Origin: Lentzea sp. NBRC 102530
GTDB taxonomy: Bacteria; Actinomycetota; Actinomycetes; Mycobacteriales; Pseudonocardiaceae
NCBI RefSeq assembly: GCF_030269365.1
Contig: NZ_BSTF01000016.1
Location: forward strand, 124,001-188,000
Length of the DNA: 64,000 nt
Direction: 5' to 3'
Each line of letters begins with the position of its first letter. Positions within the stretch are counted from its first letter, which is position 1. The translations under genes and the position numbers were made by a program. The notes below the pieces were generated by a model. That model was given only the letters and a program-made list of their open reading frames with translations. It was not told the origin of the DNA and did no database searches. Below are positions 33,700 through 42,175 of the stretch, piece after piece.

Positions 33700-34322
33700 G
33701 CGACGACAAGCTCGTTCTCGACCTGCTCGACAAGGTGACGGTCCGCAAGCGCGCGCGGATGGTGGCGATCGGCGGCCTGATGGTCGCCCTCGCCTTCGGC
33801 GCGATCGTGGGCCTGATCGGCGGGCGCTGGCCCGGCGTGATCGCGGCGCTGATCGTGTCGGTGCCGGTGATCCTGCTGGCCATGTCCGAGGCGCGCCGCA
33901 CGGTGTGGCTCGAGGGCACGACCGTGCACGTGCGGGCGTTCGGCACGCGCAAGGTCGACCTGGCCACCGCCGACGGCCTCGACCTGCTGGTCACCGACCT
34001 GCGCGGGGCCCGGACGGTCGGCCTGTTCGTGCGCGGCGGCAAGAAGGCCATCAACGTGGCCTTGTCGATGTACGCCGGAACGGGCGGCCGGGAGCTGGGC
34101 GTCTACCAGCTGCGCAGGCTCGCGGACGCCCTGGCGGCCCGCGGTGACACGCCCGGCCTGGTGTTCTCGGAACTCCTCGTGGCCCAGCTGCGGGCAGAAG
34201 CACGCGGCCTGGCGGCGGCGGAACGGCCGTTGTACCGGCTCGGGTCGCTCGCCCCGGCGGGCCGGATGGCGCAGAAGCTCCACCCGGACGCCGTGTCGAA
34301 GTTCGTGACCTCGCTCGACTGA
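33696..34322 (+). CDS. Conserved membrane protein, unknown
   Basis: The 208-residue protein has two membrane segments (about 22-41 and 46-64), then a soluble region with a PH-like beta-rich stretch (RRTVWLEGTTVHVRAFGTRK) and a helical C-terminus. GTG 33696 overlaps the hisS stop (GTGA), so it is coupled to hisS. I do not recognise a named family. It ends 3 bp before the stop of the convergent NACHT gene. Confidence 0.65.
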   Translation: MSDDKLVLDLLDKVTVRKRARMVAIGGLMVALAFGAIVGLIGGRWPGVIAALIVSVPVILLAMSEARRTVWLEGTTVHVRAFGTRKVDLATADGLDLLVTDLRGARTVGLFVRGGKKAINVALSMYAGTGGRELGVYQLRRLADALAARGDTPGLVFSELLVAQLRAEARGLAAAERPLYRLGSLAPAGRMAQKLHPDAVSKFVTSLD

Positions 34323-34325
34323 TCC

Positions 34326-37300
34326 TCAGCTGTCCGCGCGGCGGAACGCCTCCGCCACGTCCAGCGCGACCCTGGCCGCCCGTCGGGCGGCCTCGGTCTG
34401 CCTGGCCTCCTTGTCGGTGGCCATGTCCTCGTCGCCGAGGTCGCTCACGCACTTGAGCATCGCGCCGCCGGCCAGCTTCTTCGCCTTGAACCACTCCCAG
34501 ATCGTGTGCAGCATCCCGTGCGCCTCGGTCTCCACGCCGCCGATCTCGACGGACAGCCCGAGGAGTTCGGCGCGCAGGGCGGAGTCGCGCCAGGCGATCA
34601 CCTTCTCGCCGCTGGCGAAGTCCTTGACCCGCAACGCGTGCCCGTCGAGCGACTGCTCGAGCCGCCGCTTGGTCTCCAGCCGGGTGACGAGTCGCAACGC
34701 CTGCTCGTCCGTCCGGTAGACCTGCGGCCGCAGCCCGCCACCCTCCGGCCGCACCTTCTCCGGCCCGTAGTCCCACACCTCGCGCGCGAACAGCACGTCC
34801 CCGAGCTTCACACCGCGCTCGTCGAACCCGCCGCACACCCCGACCAGCAACACCAGGTCCGGCCGGAACGCGGCCAGCAGGTCCCGCGTCACCGCCCCGG
34901 CCGACTGCCCGCCCTGCTCCGTGGCCACCGTGGTGACCACCCGCACCGGCGGCCCACCCGCGGGCGTCAACTCGAAGACGTCGTAGTACCGCCCGTCCCG
35001 CTGGACCTCGGTGGTGTCGATCCCGCGCTCCTCGAGCACGCGGTACAGCGCCTTGGACTCCACCGGCACGGCGGTGAGCAGCGCGACGTGGAACTCGTCG
35101 CTGGGCTTGGGGGCGTCCACGTCGAACCTCGACCTTCGTTGCACGCGGAACCCTTCGAGCACCGCTTCCGGCTTCTCGGTGAACGACTCGACGTCGGCCT
35201 GCACCTGCCGGCGCCTGTCGAGCTCCTTGCGCTGGACCTCCATCCGCGCCTCGAAGGAGGGGTTGTCCGCCTTCCGGCCCGCCACCAGGTCCGTGATGCG
35301 GGCGAACATCCTCTCCGCGTGTGGCAGGGGCAGCAGCCGCAGCTGGCTGAGCGAGGAGGCGATGGTCGCCAGGCGCGTGTCCTTGTGCAGCAGCAGCCGG
35401 ACGACGTGGGGGAGCAGCGCGTCCGTGAACTTGGGGCGCTCGGTCACGGCTCGGATGACGGCGGCCGCCGCGACGCCGCAGACGCCCGAGTCCGGGTCAC
35501 GGGGGCGCTGGTCCTTCCGCGGCTCCTCGGGAGCGATGACGAACCTGATCAGGCTCACGTCCGCCTTGCCCGCCAGCGCGAGTCCTTCCAGGGCGTTCGT
35601 CCGGTTCGTCGGGTCGCCGTCGGTGTGGATCACGTCGACCAGCCACTTCTTCGTCGCTGGAGTGATCTCGCGGCGTGCCACGAGGTCGATGATCGCTCCG
35701 CGCAGGGCACGGCATTCCCGGTCGCGGTGGACGGCGCGCCTGAGCCGGTCGGCGACGCCAGTGATCCACTCCTCGCCTTCGGTGTCGAGATGGGCGAGGG
35801 CCCCTACCGCGGCGCGTCGGGTTCGGTAGGTCTCGTCAGGGTTTCTGATCGTCGCCCTCAACGCCGGAGCGGTCTCGCTGTCGCCGATGCGCCCGAGTGC
35901 GGTGGCGGCGGAGCCGCGGACGTAGGCGTCCTCATCCTTGAGCATGGCGGTGAGTGCGGGGACGGCCTGGGGCGAGCGGATGTTGCCGAGTGCCGTGGCG
36001 GCGGAGCCGCGAACGTAAGCGTCCTCGTCGGTGAGCGCGGTGGTGAGCGAGGAAGTGGCTTGGGGGTCGCCGACGCGGCCGAGCGCGTTGGCGGAGGAAC
36101 TGCGCACGTAGGCGTTGGCGTCGCTGAGCGCGGTCGTGAGTGCGGGGATGGCCAGGGGTGAGCCGATGTTGCCGAGTGCGGTCGCGGCGGAGCCGCGGAC
36201 GCTGGCGTCGTCGTCGGTGAGTGCGGCGGTGAGCACGGGGATGGACACGAGCGAGCCGATGTTGCCGAGCGCGTTGGCAGCGGAGCCGCGGACCACGGCG
36301 TCGCTGTCTTCGAGCGTGCTGGTCAGTGCGGGGATGGCTAGGGGCGAGCCGATGTTGCCGAGCGCGGTGGCGGCGGAGCCGCGGACGCTGGCGTCGTCGT
36401 CGGTGAGTGCGGTGGTGAGGGGCGGGATGGCTCTGGGGTCGCCGATGTTGCCGAGTGCGTTGGCGGTGGAGCCGCGGACGTGGGCGTCGTCGTCGGTGAG
36501 TGCGGTGGTGAGGGACGGGATGGCTCTGGGGTCGCCGATGTTGCCGAGTGCGTTGGCTGCGGAGCCGCGGACGTTGGCGTCCTTGTCGCTGAGTGTGGTG
36601 CTCAGCGACAAGATCGTTTTGGAAGACCCGATGTTGCCGAGTGCGGTGGCGGCGGAGCCGCGGACGTTGGCGTCGTCGTCGGTGAGCGCGGTGGTCAGGG
36701 CGGTGATGGCTTTGGGGTCGCCGATGTGTCCCAGTGCGGTGGCGGCGGAGCCGCGGACGTTGGCGTCCTTGTCGCTGAGTGCGGCGGTAAGAGAGGGGAC
36801 GGCTCGGGTCAGACCGATGCGTCCGAGCGCGGTGGCGGCGGAGCCGCGGACGTTGGCGTACGCATCGGTGAGCGCGTCGGTGAGTGCGGTGGTCAGCGAC
36901 GGGACGGCTCGGGTGATGCCGATGTGGCCGAGTGCGGTGGCTGCGGAGCCGCGGACGTTGGCGTGCGCGTCCGTGAGGGCGGAGGTGAGTGCGGAGACGA
37001 GGGTGCTGGTGAGGGAGGGGATGGTGTGCGCGGAGCCGATGCGCCCGAGTGCGGTGGCGGCGGAGCCGCGGACGTGGGCGTCGTCGTCGGTGAGTGCGGT
37101 GGTGAGGACAGGGACCGCCAGGGGCGAGCCGATGCTGCCGAGAGCCGTGGCGGAGGCTCCGCGCACCACCCCGTTGTCGTCCCCGGTCGTGGCCGCGCAC
37201 AGGTCGTCGACGTCCCGCTCGTTGCCATTGGTGCCGAGCCAGTTGCTGCTGCGTCGGCGGAGGTCGGGATCGGAACTCTGACGCAGCGTTTCCCGCCGTT

Positions 37301-38900
37301 GCAAGGCCAGTTCTTCGCTGCGGGTGCGCGCGGTTTCTCCGGATCTCGACTTGGCGCCGCGTCTGGAGATACGACGGATCCGTTGGCGCATCCGTTGCAG
37401 GGACGCGGGGGTCAGGGACCTGTTGCGCAGGGCGGCCAGCACCCCGTCCGTCAGGTCCGGATCGTCGTCGTCGAGCGCGCGCAGGAGGCCGTGCTGGATC
37501 CCGTCCAGCAGCACCGCCGGAGGCAGACTCACCAGGGCGGCCGGCAGGCGGTCGCGCACCAGGCGGCCCTGGACGAAGAAGTCGCCCAGGCGGCGCCACA
37601 GCAGGCCGCGGACCTCGTCGCCGAGCACACCCCGGTTGGCGAGCAGGACGTCCACCAGCAGTTCGGGTGCGAGTTCCGGGGCGCCCTTGCCGAGCAGGCC
37701 CAGCGCGGCCTCGTCCGGGTTCGGCTGCAGGCCGATCCAGTCGCCCAGGCACTGGTCGAGGTACGGGTCGAAGGCCACCGCCGGCAGGGTCGTGCGCTGC
37801 CACGCCAGCGCCAGGCCGAAGTCCACGAACGCCGGGTGGATGAGGCTGTGCTGGCCGCCGGAGGGATCGCCCACCGGCGTCACCATCTGGGTGTCCAGGA
37901 AGGTCTTCACGACGCGCGCGATCTCGTCGCGGTCCTCCCACACGCGGCCGAGCAACGCCTCCAGGTCGACGGCGAGGAAGTCCGCGTTGCCCTTGCCCGT
38001 GGTGATCGCGGCCAGCGCGGCGGCGGACAGCGCGGCCTCCATGCCGAGACCGTGCTTCTCGGCCTCCTTGGCCGCGTTGTCGAACCGGCCTTCGCCCCTG
38101 GGCCGGACCAGGGTTTCGCGCAGCAGTTCGGCACGGCTGCGCGGGATGGCGCGGGCCGGGCCGGACCTCGTGCCGAGCAGCCAGTCGGTCAGCAGGGAGA
38201 GCATGAACGGGTTGGAGGCGACGCTCAGCATGTTGCCCGACTTGATCTCGGTCAGGGCGTCGGCGGGGGAGGAGCCGCGCATCCCCAGGTAGGTCTCGAT
38301 GTCCTGCTCGCTCAGCGGCTCGATCGACATCGTCTCGACCTCGCGCTGCATGGTCTCGTTCAGGTCGTCGATCTCACGCCGGGAAGTGGCGACGACGGTG
38401 AATTCGTGCGATCCCGCCACCAGTTGCCAGATTAAATTCCACGTCGGGTGGCCTTCGAACTCGCGTTCCAGTTCGTTCAACGCGTCTACCAGGAAGATCA
38501 CGCGTTTCTGTTTGACGTGCGCCTTCCACAGCTTCTCGTCGATGCCCATCGGGCGGAGCAGTTTCGCGAATTCCTTGACGCTGAGTCCGTCGACTTTCTG
38601 CTGCCGCATTTGGCGGTTGTCGATGAACACGCACGGGATCCCGCGGTCGAGGAGTGCGATCGCGTACTGCAGCAGCGCGGTGCTCTTGCCACTGCCCGCA
38701 CCGCCGATGAGCAGCCAACTCCTGGGCCGGTACTCCGCCTTGTCCCTGCGGGTGGACAGCTGGTCCAGCAACGTCTCGAATCGGACGTGCTGAGCGGAGT
38801 CGTCCGTTGAATCGCGTACCCGAAAAGTGGGGGCGAGGTAGTGTTCCACCGTTTTTCCGGCCAGCTTGGCGCGCCAGGGCCCGTACTGCGCAACGCTCAT
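34326..38900 (-). CDS. STAND protein: NACHT NTPase - HEAT repeats - MTAN/PNP nucleosidase
   Basis: The 1,524-residue protein has three parts. Residues about 60-300 form a NACHT-type NTPase: Walker A GGAGSGKST (66-74), Walker B VIFLVDALNE (134-143) and VVATSRRE as sensor. A helical region follows. Residues about 565-1030 hold some fourteen nearly identical 31-residue HEAT repeats (core VRGSAATALGxIG). Residues 1270-1524 form an MTA/SAH nucleosidase-like domain with VGVCGG and equivalents of the MTAN catalytic residues: Glu1281, Glu1457/1459 in GGVETEAHG and Asp1487 in VSDLGD. I infer a conflict sensor: HEAT repeats detect a trigger, NACHT oligomerises, and the nucleosidase attacks a nucleotide pool. 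ATG 38900 follows GAGGAG. It is divergent from a small membrane protein gene. Confidence 0.85.
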   Translation of the reverse strand: MSVAQYGPWRAKLAGKTVEHYLAPTFRVRDSTDDSAQHVRFETLLDQLSTRRDKAEYRPRSWLLIGGAGSGKSTALLQYAIALLDRGIPCVFIDNRQMRQQKVDGLSVKEFAKLLRPMGIDEKLWKAHVKQKRVIFLVDALNELEREFEGHPTWNLIWQLVAGSHEFTVVATSRREIDDLNETMQREVETMSIEPLSEQDIETYLGMRGSSPADALTEIKSGNMLSVASNPFMLSLLTDWLLGTRSGPARAIPRSRAELLRETLVRPRGEGRFDNAAKEAEKHGLGMEAALSAAALAAITTGKGNADFLAVDLEALLGRVWEDRDEIARVVKTFLDTQMVTPVGDPSGGQHSLIHPAFVDFGLALAWQRTTLPAVAFDPYLDQCLGDWIGLQPNPDEAALGLLGKGAPELAPELLVDVLLANRGVLGDEVRGLLWRRLGDFFVQGRLVRDRLPAALVSLPPAVLLDGIQHGLLRALDDDDPDLTDGVLAALRNRSLTPASLQRMRQRIRRISRRGAKSRSGETARTRSEELALQRRETLRQSSDPDLRRRSSNWLGTNGNERDVDDLCAATTGDDNGVVRGASATALGSIGSPLAVPVLTTALTDDDAHVRGSAATALGRIGSAHTIPSLTSTLVSALTSALTDAHANVRGSAATALGHIGITRAVPSLTTALTDALTDAYANVRGSAATALGRIGLTRAVPSLTAALSDKDANVRGSAATALGHIGDPKAITALTTALTDDDANVRGSAATALGNIGSSKTILSLSTTLSDKDANVRGSAANALGNIGDPRAIPSLTTALTDDDAHVRGSTANALGNIGDPRAIPPLTTALTDDDASVRGSAATALGNIGSPLAIPALTSTLEDSDAVVRGSAANALGNIGSLVSIPVLTAALTDDDASVRGSAATALGNIGSPLAIPALTTALSDANAYVRSSSANALGRVGDPQATSSLTTALTDEDAYVRGSAATALGNIRSPQAVPALTAMLKDEDAYVRGSAATALGRIGDSETAPALRATIRNPDETYRTRRAAVGALAHLDTEGEEWITGVADRLRRAVHRDRECRALRGAIIDLVARREITPATKKWLVDVIHTDGDPTNRTNALEGLALAGKADVSLIRFVIAPEEPRKDQRPRDPDSGVCGVAAAAVIRAVTERPKFTDALLPHVVRLLLHKDTRLATIASSLSQLRLLPLPHAERMFARITDLVAGRKADNPSFEARMEVQRKELDRRRQVQADVESFTEKPEAVLEGFRVQRRSRFDVDAPKPSDEFHVALLTAVPVESKALYRVLEERGIDTTEVQRDGRYYDVFELTPAGGPPVRVVTTVATEQGGQSAGAVTRDLLAAFRPDLVLLVGVCGGFDERGVKLGDVLFAREVWDYGPEKVRPEGGGLRPQVYRTDEQALRLVTRLETKRRLEQSLDGHALRVKDFASGEKVIAWRDSALRAELLGLSVEIGGVETEAHGMLHTIWEWFKAKKLAGGAMLKCVSDLGDEDMATDKEARQTEAARRAARVALDVAEAFRRADS
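35820..37220. repeat. 93-bp tandem repeat array encoding HEAT repeats
   Basis: On the minus strand this segment encodes about fourteen copies of a 31-residue unit plus one degenerate copy. Near-identical DNA (for example GCGGTGGCGGCGGAGCCGCG) recurs every 93 bp; the third and fourth units are longer by a few residues. The low divergence points to recent expansion or gene conversion. The regularity also creates long spurious open frames on the plus strand. Confidence 0.85.
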
Positions 38901-39068
38901 TCGCTCCTCGCTGCCCGTGTCCGATCCACCCCGACGGACAAGTCAAGTTACCACGGTGGAGTTCGGGAAAATGGGTGTTGCGGATGGTGCCCGGAAGAGG
39001 ACGTTCCGTTGCCCGTCGACATCCGGGGCGATCATGACCGAGGATGGTGCGGGCGAAGAGGGGGACGA

Positions 39069-39626
39069 ATGGCGGAAGGTGACATCAGCGTCGCGAAGGT
39101 GCTGACGCTGGAGTACGAGCGGTTGAAGGAAGAGCAGAAGACGAGGATCGGGTTCCGGGACAACCTGGTCTACGCGACGCTCGCGTCGATGGCCGCCGTG
39201 GTGGCGGCGACGCTCAGCGCGAAGGGCCAGGCGAACCTCGCCCTGCTGCTGCCACCGGTCGCCCTGCTGCTCGGCTGGACCTACCTGGTCAACGACGAGA
39301 AGATCTCCGCCGCCGGTCGTTACATCCGCACGGAACTCGCGCCCCGGCTGGCCGCGCACCTGCCCGAGGGCACGCTGGTGTTCGGCTGGGAGTCGTTCCA
39401 CCGCGGTGACCGGCGCCGCCGCACGCGCAAGGTCCTGCAGCTCGCCGTGGACCTCGGCATGTTCTGCCTGGCGCCGACGGCCGCGCTGGTCGTCTACTGG
39501 GCGTCGGGTCCCAGGACCGTCGTGTACATGTCCGTGTCGATCGTGGAGGCACTGGCCGTCATCGGGCTCGCGGTGCACCTGGTCGTGTATGCCGACCTGG
39601 CCCACCACGAGGACACTCCCGGCTGA
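39069..39626 (+). CDS. Multi-pass membrane protein divergent from the NACHT gene
   Basis: The 185-residue protein has an N-terminal amphipathic stretch (VLTLEYERLKEEQKTRIGFR) and then about four hydrophobic segments: LVYATLASMAAVVAATLSA, LALLLPPVALLLGWTYLV, a pair near residues 130-150, and VSIVEALAVIGLAVHLVVYA. I do not assign a named family. It sits head-to-head with the NACHT-HEAT-nucleosidase gene across a 168-bp gap. A role as its membrane partner or second effector is an inference from position. ATG 39069 is used with a GAGGGGGA ribosome-binding site. Confidence 0.6.
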   Translation: MAEGDISVAKVLTLEYERLKEEQKTRIGFRDNLVYATLASMAAVVAATLSAKGQANLALLLPPVALLLGWTYLVNDEKISAAGRYIRTELAPRLAAHLPEGTLVFGWESFHRGDRRRRTRKVLQLAVDLGMFCLAPTAALVVYWASGPRTVVYMSVSIVEALAVIGLAVHLVVYADLAHHEDTPG

Positions 39627-40463
39627 TCAGGTGCCCCAGAGCCCCGACGGCGGCGCGGGGGACGACGTGGCGGTGGCGTCCGTCGTCACCGGGGCGCCGC
39701 CGATGAACTTCGTCAGGCCCGTGCCGTGTTCGACGCGGCCGGGGAACGGGTCGCCGGCGGTGGCTCTGGTCAGCTGCTGCATCGGCAGGCCGCGGTGCGA
39801 GGCCATGATCACGAAGTTGCCGAAGCGGCGGCCGCGGAACACGCCCGGTTCGGCCATCACGCAGACGTGCTCGAACACGTCGCGCACGGTGGCGCACTGG
39901 GAGCGGGCGAACTGGAGACCGTTGCCGTCGCCGATGTTCGCGGCGTAGATGCCGTCCGGGGCCAGCGCGGCGGACGCCTGGCGCACGAACTCCACCGACG
40001 TCAGGTGCGCGGGGGTGCGGGCGCCCGCGAAGCAGTCCGACACGATCAGGTCGAACGAGCCGGGACGGGCCTTGACCAGCACCGCGCGGGCGTCGCCCGT
40101 GGTGATCCGCACGCGGGAGGGCGGCGGCAGCTCGCGGCGGATGAACGCGATCAGGCCCGCGTCGATCTCCGCCACCTGCTGAGACGCGCGAGGCAGTAGA
40201 TCGGCCACGTAGCGCGCTAGCGTGAGAGCGCCACCACCGAGGTGGAGCACACGTGAGGGCGCGGTGAGATCGACGATGTGACCCAGCCTGCGGACGTACT
40301 CGAACTCCAGGTAGGTCGGGTCGTCCAGGTCCACATGCGACTGTGGGGTTCCGTTGACCCGCAACGTCCAGGAGTTCCGTCCACCGAGGTCGGGGACCAG
40401 CTCCGCCACGCCGGAGTCGATCGACTCGGTGATCGCCTCTGTGTCGGGCCGTTGTCTTCCCAC
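39627..40463 (-). CDS. Spermidine synthase-like SAM-dependent protein
   Basis: The 278-residue protein resembles the C-terminal half of fused MFS/spermidine synthase proteins. VLHLGGGALTLARYVADLLP is the nucleotide-binding motif, QQVAEIDAGLIAF supplies the ribose-binding acid, and SFDLIVSDCFAG the catalytic-site Asp. Polyamine synthesis is not certain, since many actinobacterial members have unknown substrates. It abuts the membrane protein gene tail to tail. GTG 40463 gives the longest conserved N-terminus and is divergent from DUF1304. Confidence 0.78.
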   Translation of the reverse strand: MGRQRPDTEAITESIDSGVAELVPDLGGRNSWTLRVNGTPQSHVDLDDPTYLEFEYVRRLGHIVDLTAPSRVLHLGGGALTLARYVADLLPRASQQVAEIDAGLIAFIRRELPPPSRVRITTGDARAVLVKARPGSFDLIVSDCFAGARTPAHLTSVEFVRQASAALAPDGIYAANIGDGNGLQFARSQCATVRDVFEHVCVMAEPGVFRGRRFGNFVIMASHRGLPMQQLTRATAGDPFPGRVEHGTGLTKFIGGAPVTTDATATSSPAPPSGLWGT

Positions 40464-40509
40464 TGCTCTATTGTCTCACCGCGTGTGTCAGCTCTGAGGA
40501 GGAACCCAA

Positions 40510-40863
40510 GTGCAGGTCATCGCAGGCGTTCTGCTCGCCCTCGTGGCGTTGATCCACATCTACATCGTGGTGCTGGAGATGTTCCTCTGGACGACCCCGC
40601 GCGGGCAGAAGGCGTTCGGCCTGACGCCCGAGTTCGCGCAGGAGTCCAAGGCGCTCGCGGCGAACCAGGGCCTGTACAACGGGTTCCTCGCGGCCGGTCT
40701 GATCTACGCGCTCATCCGCCAGGACTTCGGCGCGTCCGTGCTGTTCACGGTGTTCGTGATCGTCGCGGGCGTCTACGGCACGTTCACGGCGAGCCGGAAG
40801 ATCTTCTTCGTGCAGGTGGTGCCGGGTTCGCTGGCGCTGCTCTTCGTGCTGCTGGCCGGCTAG
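40510..40863 (+). CDS. DUF1304 membrane protein
   Basis: The 117-residue protein has four membrane segments (about 2-24, 50-68, 74-92 and 98-116) and the DUF1304 pattern ALIHIYIVVLEMFLWTTP and NQGLYNGFLAAGL. Function is unknown. GTG 40510 follows GAGGAGGAA. Its last 80 bp overlap, on the opposite strand, the 3' end of the YibE/F gene. Confidence 0.85.
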   Translation: MQVIAGVLLALVALIHIYIVVLEMFLWTTPRGQKAFGLTPEFAQESKALAANQGLYNGFLAAGLIYALIRQDFGASVLFTVFVIVAGVYGTFTASRKIFFVQVVPGSLALLFVLLAG

Positions 40864-42175
40864 GCCGCACCCACGGCCCCTTGTCGGGGTCGTAGCCGGT
40901 GAACAGGTCGCCCTCGATGCGCGCGGGCCGGGGCTCCGGCTTCGCGCGCTTCACCGTCTTCGGCGCAGGTTCGGGTTCCGAGGGTTCCGGTTCGGGTGCC
41001 GCGATCGGGGTGACCTCCTGGCGCACCGCGACCAGCGCGGCGAGCGCCGTCGTGACCGGGATCGCCGCCACCAGGCCGATGCTGCCGACCAGGGTCCGGA
41101 CGATCTCCTGCGCGATCTGCTGCGCGGTCAGGATCTCGCCCATCGAGCGGCCGGCCAGCGAGATCGCCAGCAGCAACGGCAGCGCGGCACCCGCGTAGGC
41201 CATCACCAGCGTGTTCACCACGGACGACATGTGGTCGCGGCCGATCCGCGAGCCCGCCGCGAACAGCTCCCGCCAGGTCAGCTCGTCGTTCGCCCGCCGC
41301 AGCTCCCACACGGCACTGGTCTGCGTGACCGTGACGTCGTCCAGCACGCCCAGCGCGCCGATCAACGTGCCCGCGAGCAGCAGGCCGCGGGTGTCGATGT
41401 CGGTGCCGAGCAGCCGGACGAGGTTCGCGGTGTCGTCGTCCAGGCCGGTCAGGTTCGACAGCGCCGAGAACAACGCGCCCAGCACCCCGATCAGCGCGAG
41501 GCTGACCATCGTGCCCAGCACGGCCGTCGACGTGCGCGCCGAGACCCCGTGCGTCAGGTACAGCACCACGAACATGATCAGTCCGGCGCCGACCACCGCC
41601 ACCATCAGCGGGTTCTCGCCCGCCAGGATCGACGGCATGATGAACAGCACCAGCACCACGAAGCTCAGCAGCAACGCGCCCAGCGCCGCGAGTCCCTGCC
41701 AGCGCCCGAGCAGCAGCACGGCGGCCGCGAACAGCAGCGCCAGCACCGCGAGCGACCAGCCGCGCTGGTAGTCGACGATCTGGTACGACTCGGCGGCCTG
41801 CGGCTGGGTGCCCGAATAGGACAGCACGACCTCGTCGCCCAGCTCGAAGCTCGGCGCGCCGGGCCCCTTCACGCTCGGGATCGTGATGCTCTGGCCGGGC
41901 GAGGGGCCGTCGGTCATCTTCACGGTGATCGCGACGCACTTCTCACCGCAGTTCTCGGCGAGACCCGTGACGACGGCCTCGACCGGCGTCTGGTTGAGGC
42001 CGACCTCGGCGCCGGTCTTCTGCTCGACCCCGAACGGGTAGAGCAGCGCCGCGCCGACGATCGTGGCCAGCGCCAGCGGCACCAGCAGCCACACCAGCAA
42101 CGTGCGCACGCGCTGCGATGCCGGTTCCTCGCTCAGCGCGTGGCTATGCCCGTGACCGTGACCCACGCGCGACAT
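40784..42175 (-). CDS. YibE/F family membrane protein
   Basis: The 463-residue protein has a His-rich N-terminus (GHGHGHSHAL), one membrane segment, an extracytoplasmic domain, and about seven C-terminal segments with the YibE/F core (LTHGVSARTSTAVLGTMVSL; GLLLAGTLIGALGVLDDVTV; ELFAAGSRIGRDHMSSVVNT). Function is unproven; a transporter role is usually assumed. The tail is Pro/Arg-rich, and its last 80 bp run antisense to DUF1304. ATG 42175 is used; nadR overlaps this start region by 32 bp. Confidence 0.85.
   Translation of the reverse strand: MSRVGHGHGHSHALSEEPASQRVRTLLVWLLVPLALATIVGAALLYPFGVEQKTGAEVGLNQTPVEAVVTGLAENCGEKCVAITVKMTDGPSPGQSITIPSVKGPGAPSFELGDEVVLSYSGTQPQAAESYQIVDYQRGWSLAVLALLFAAAVLLLGRWQGLAALGALLLSFVVLVLFIMPSILAGENPLMVAVVGAGLIMFVVLYLTHGVSARTSTAVLGTMVSLALIGVLGALFSALSNLTGLDDDTANLVRLLGTDIDTRGLLLAGTLIGALGVLDDVTVTQTSAVWELRRANDELTWRELFAAGSRIGRDHMSSVVNTLVMAYAGAALPLLLAISLAGRSMGEILTAQQIAQEIVRTLVGSIGLVAAIPVTTALAALVAVRQEVTPIAAPEPEPSEPEPAPKTVKRAKPEPRPARIEGDLFTGYDPDKGPWVRPSRPAARRAAPANPAPPARRRSSGSP

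Noticed and set aside
35820..37220. Regular 93-bp spacing resembling a CRISPR-like or other non-coding repeat
   Set aside because: The repeat stays in frame within a 1,524-codon gene, period equals 31 codons, and there are no unique spacers between short palindromic repeats.
36480..38435. A 651-codon open frame on the plus strand opposite the NACHT-HEAT gene
   Set aside because: It is created by the regular 93-bp HEAT repeats and high GC; it has no ribosome-binding site and a repetitive Gly/Ala/Val/Asp composition, whereas the minus-strand protein has clear domains.
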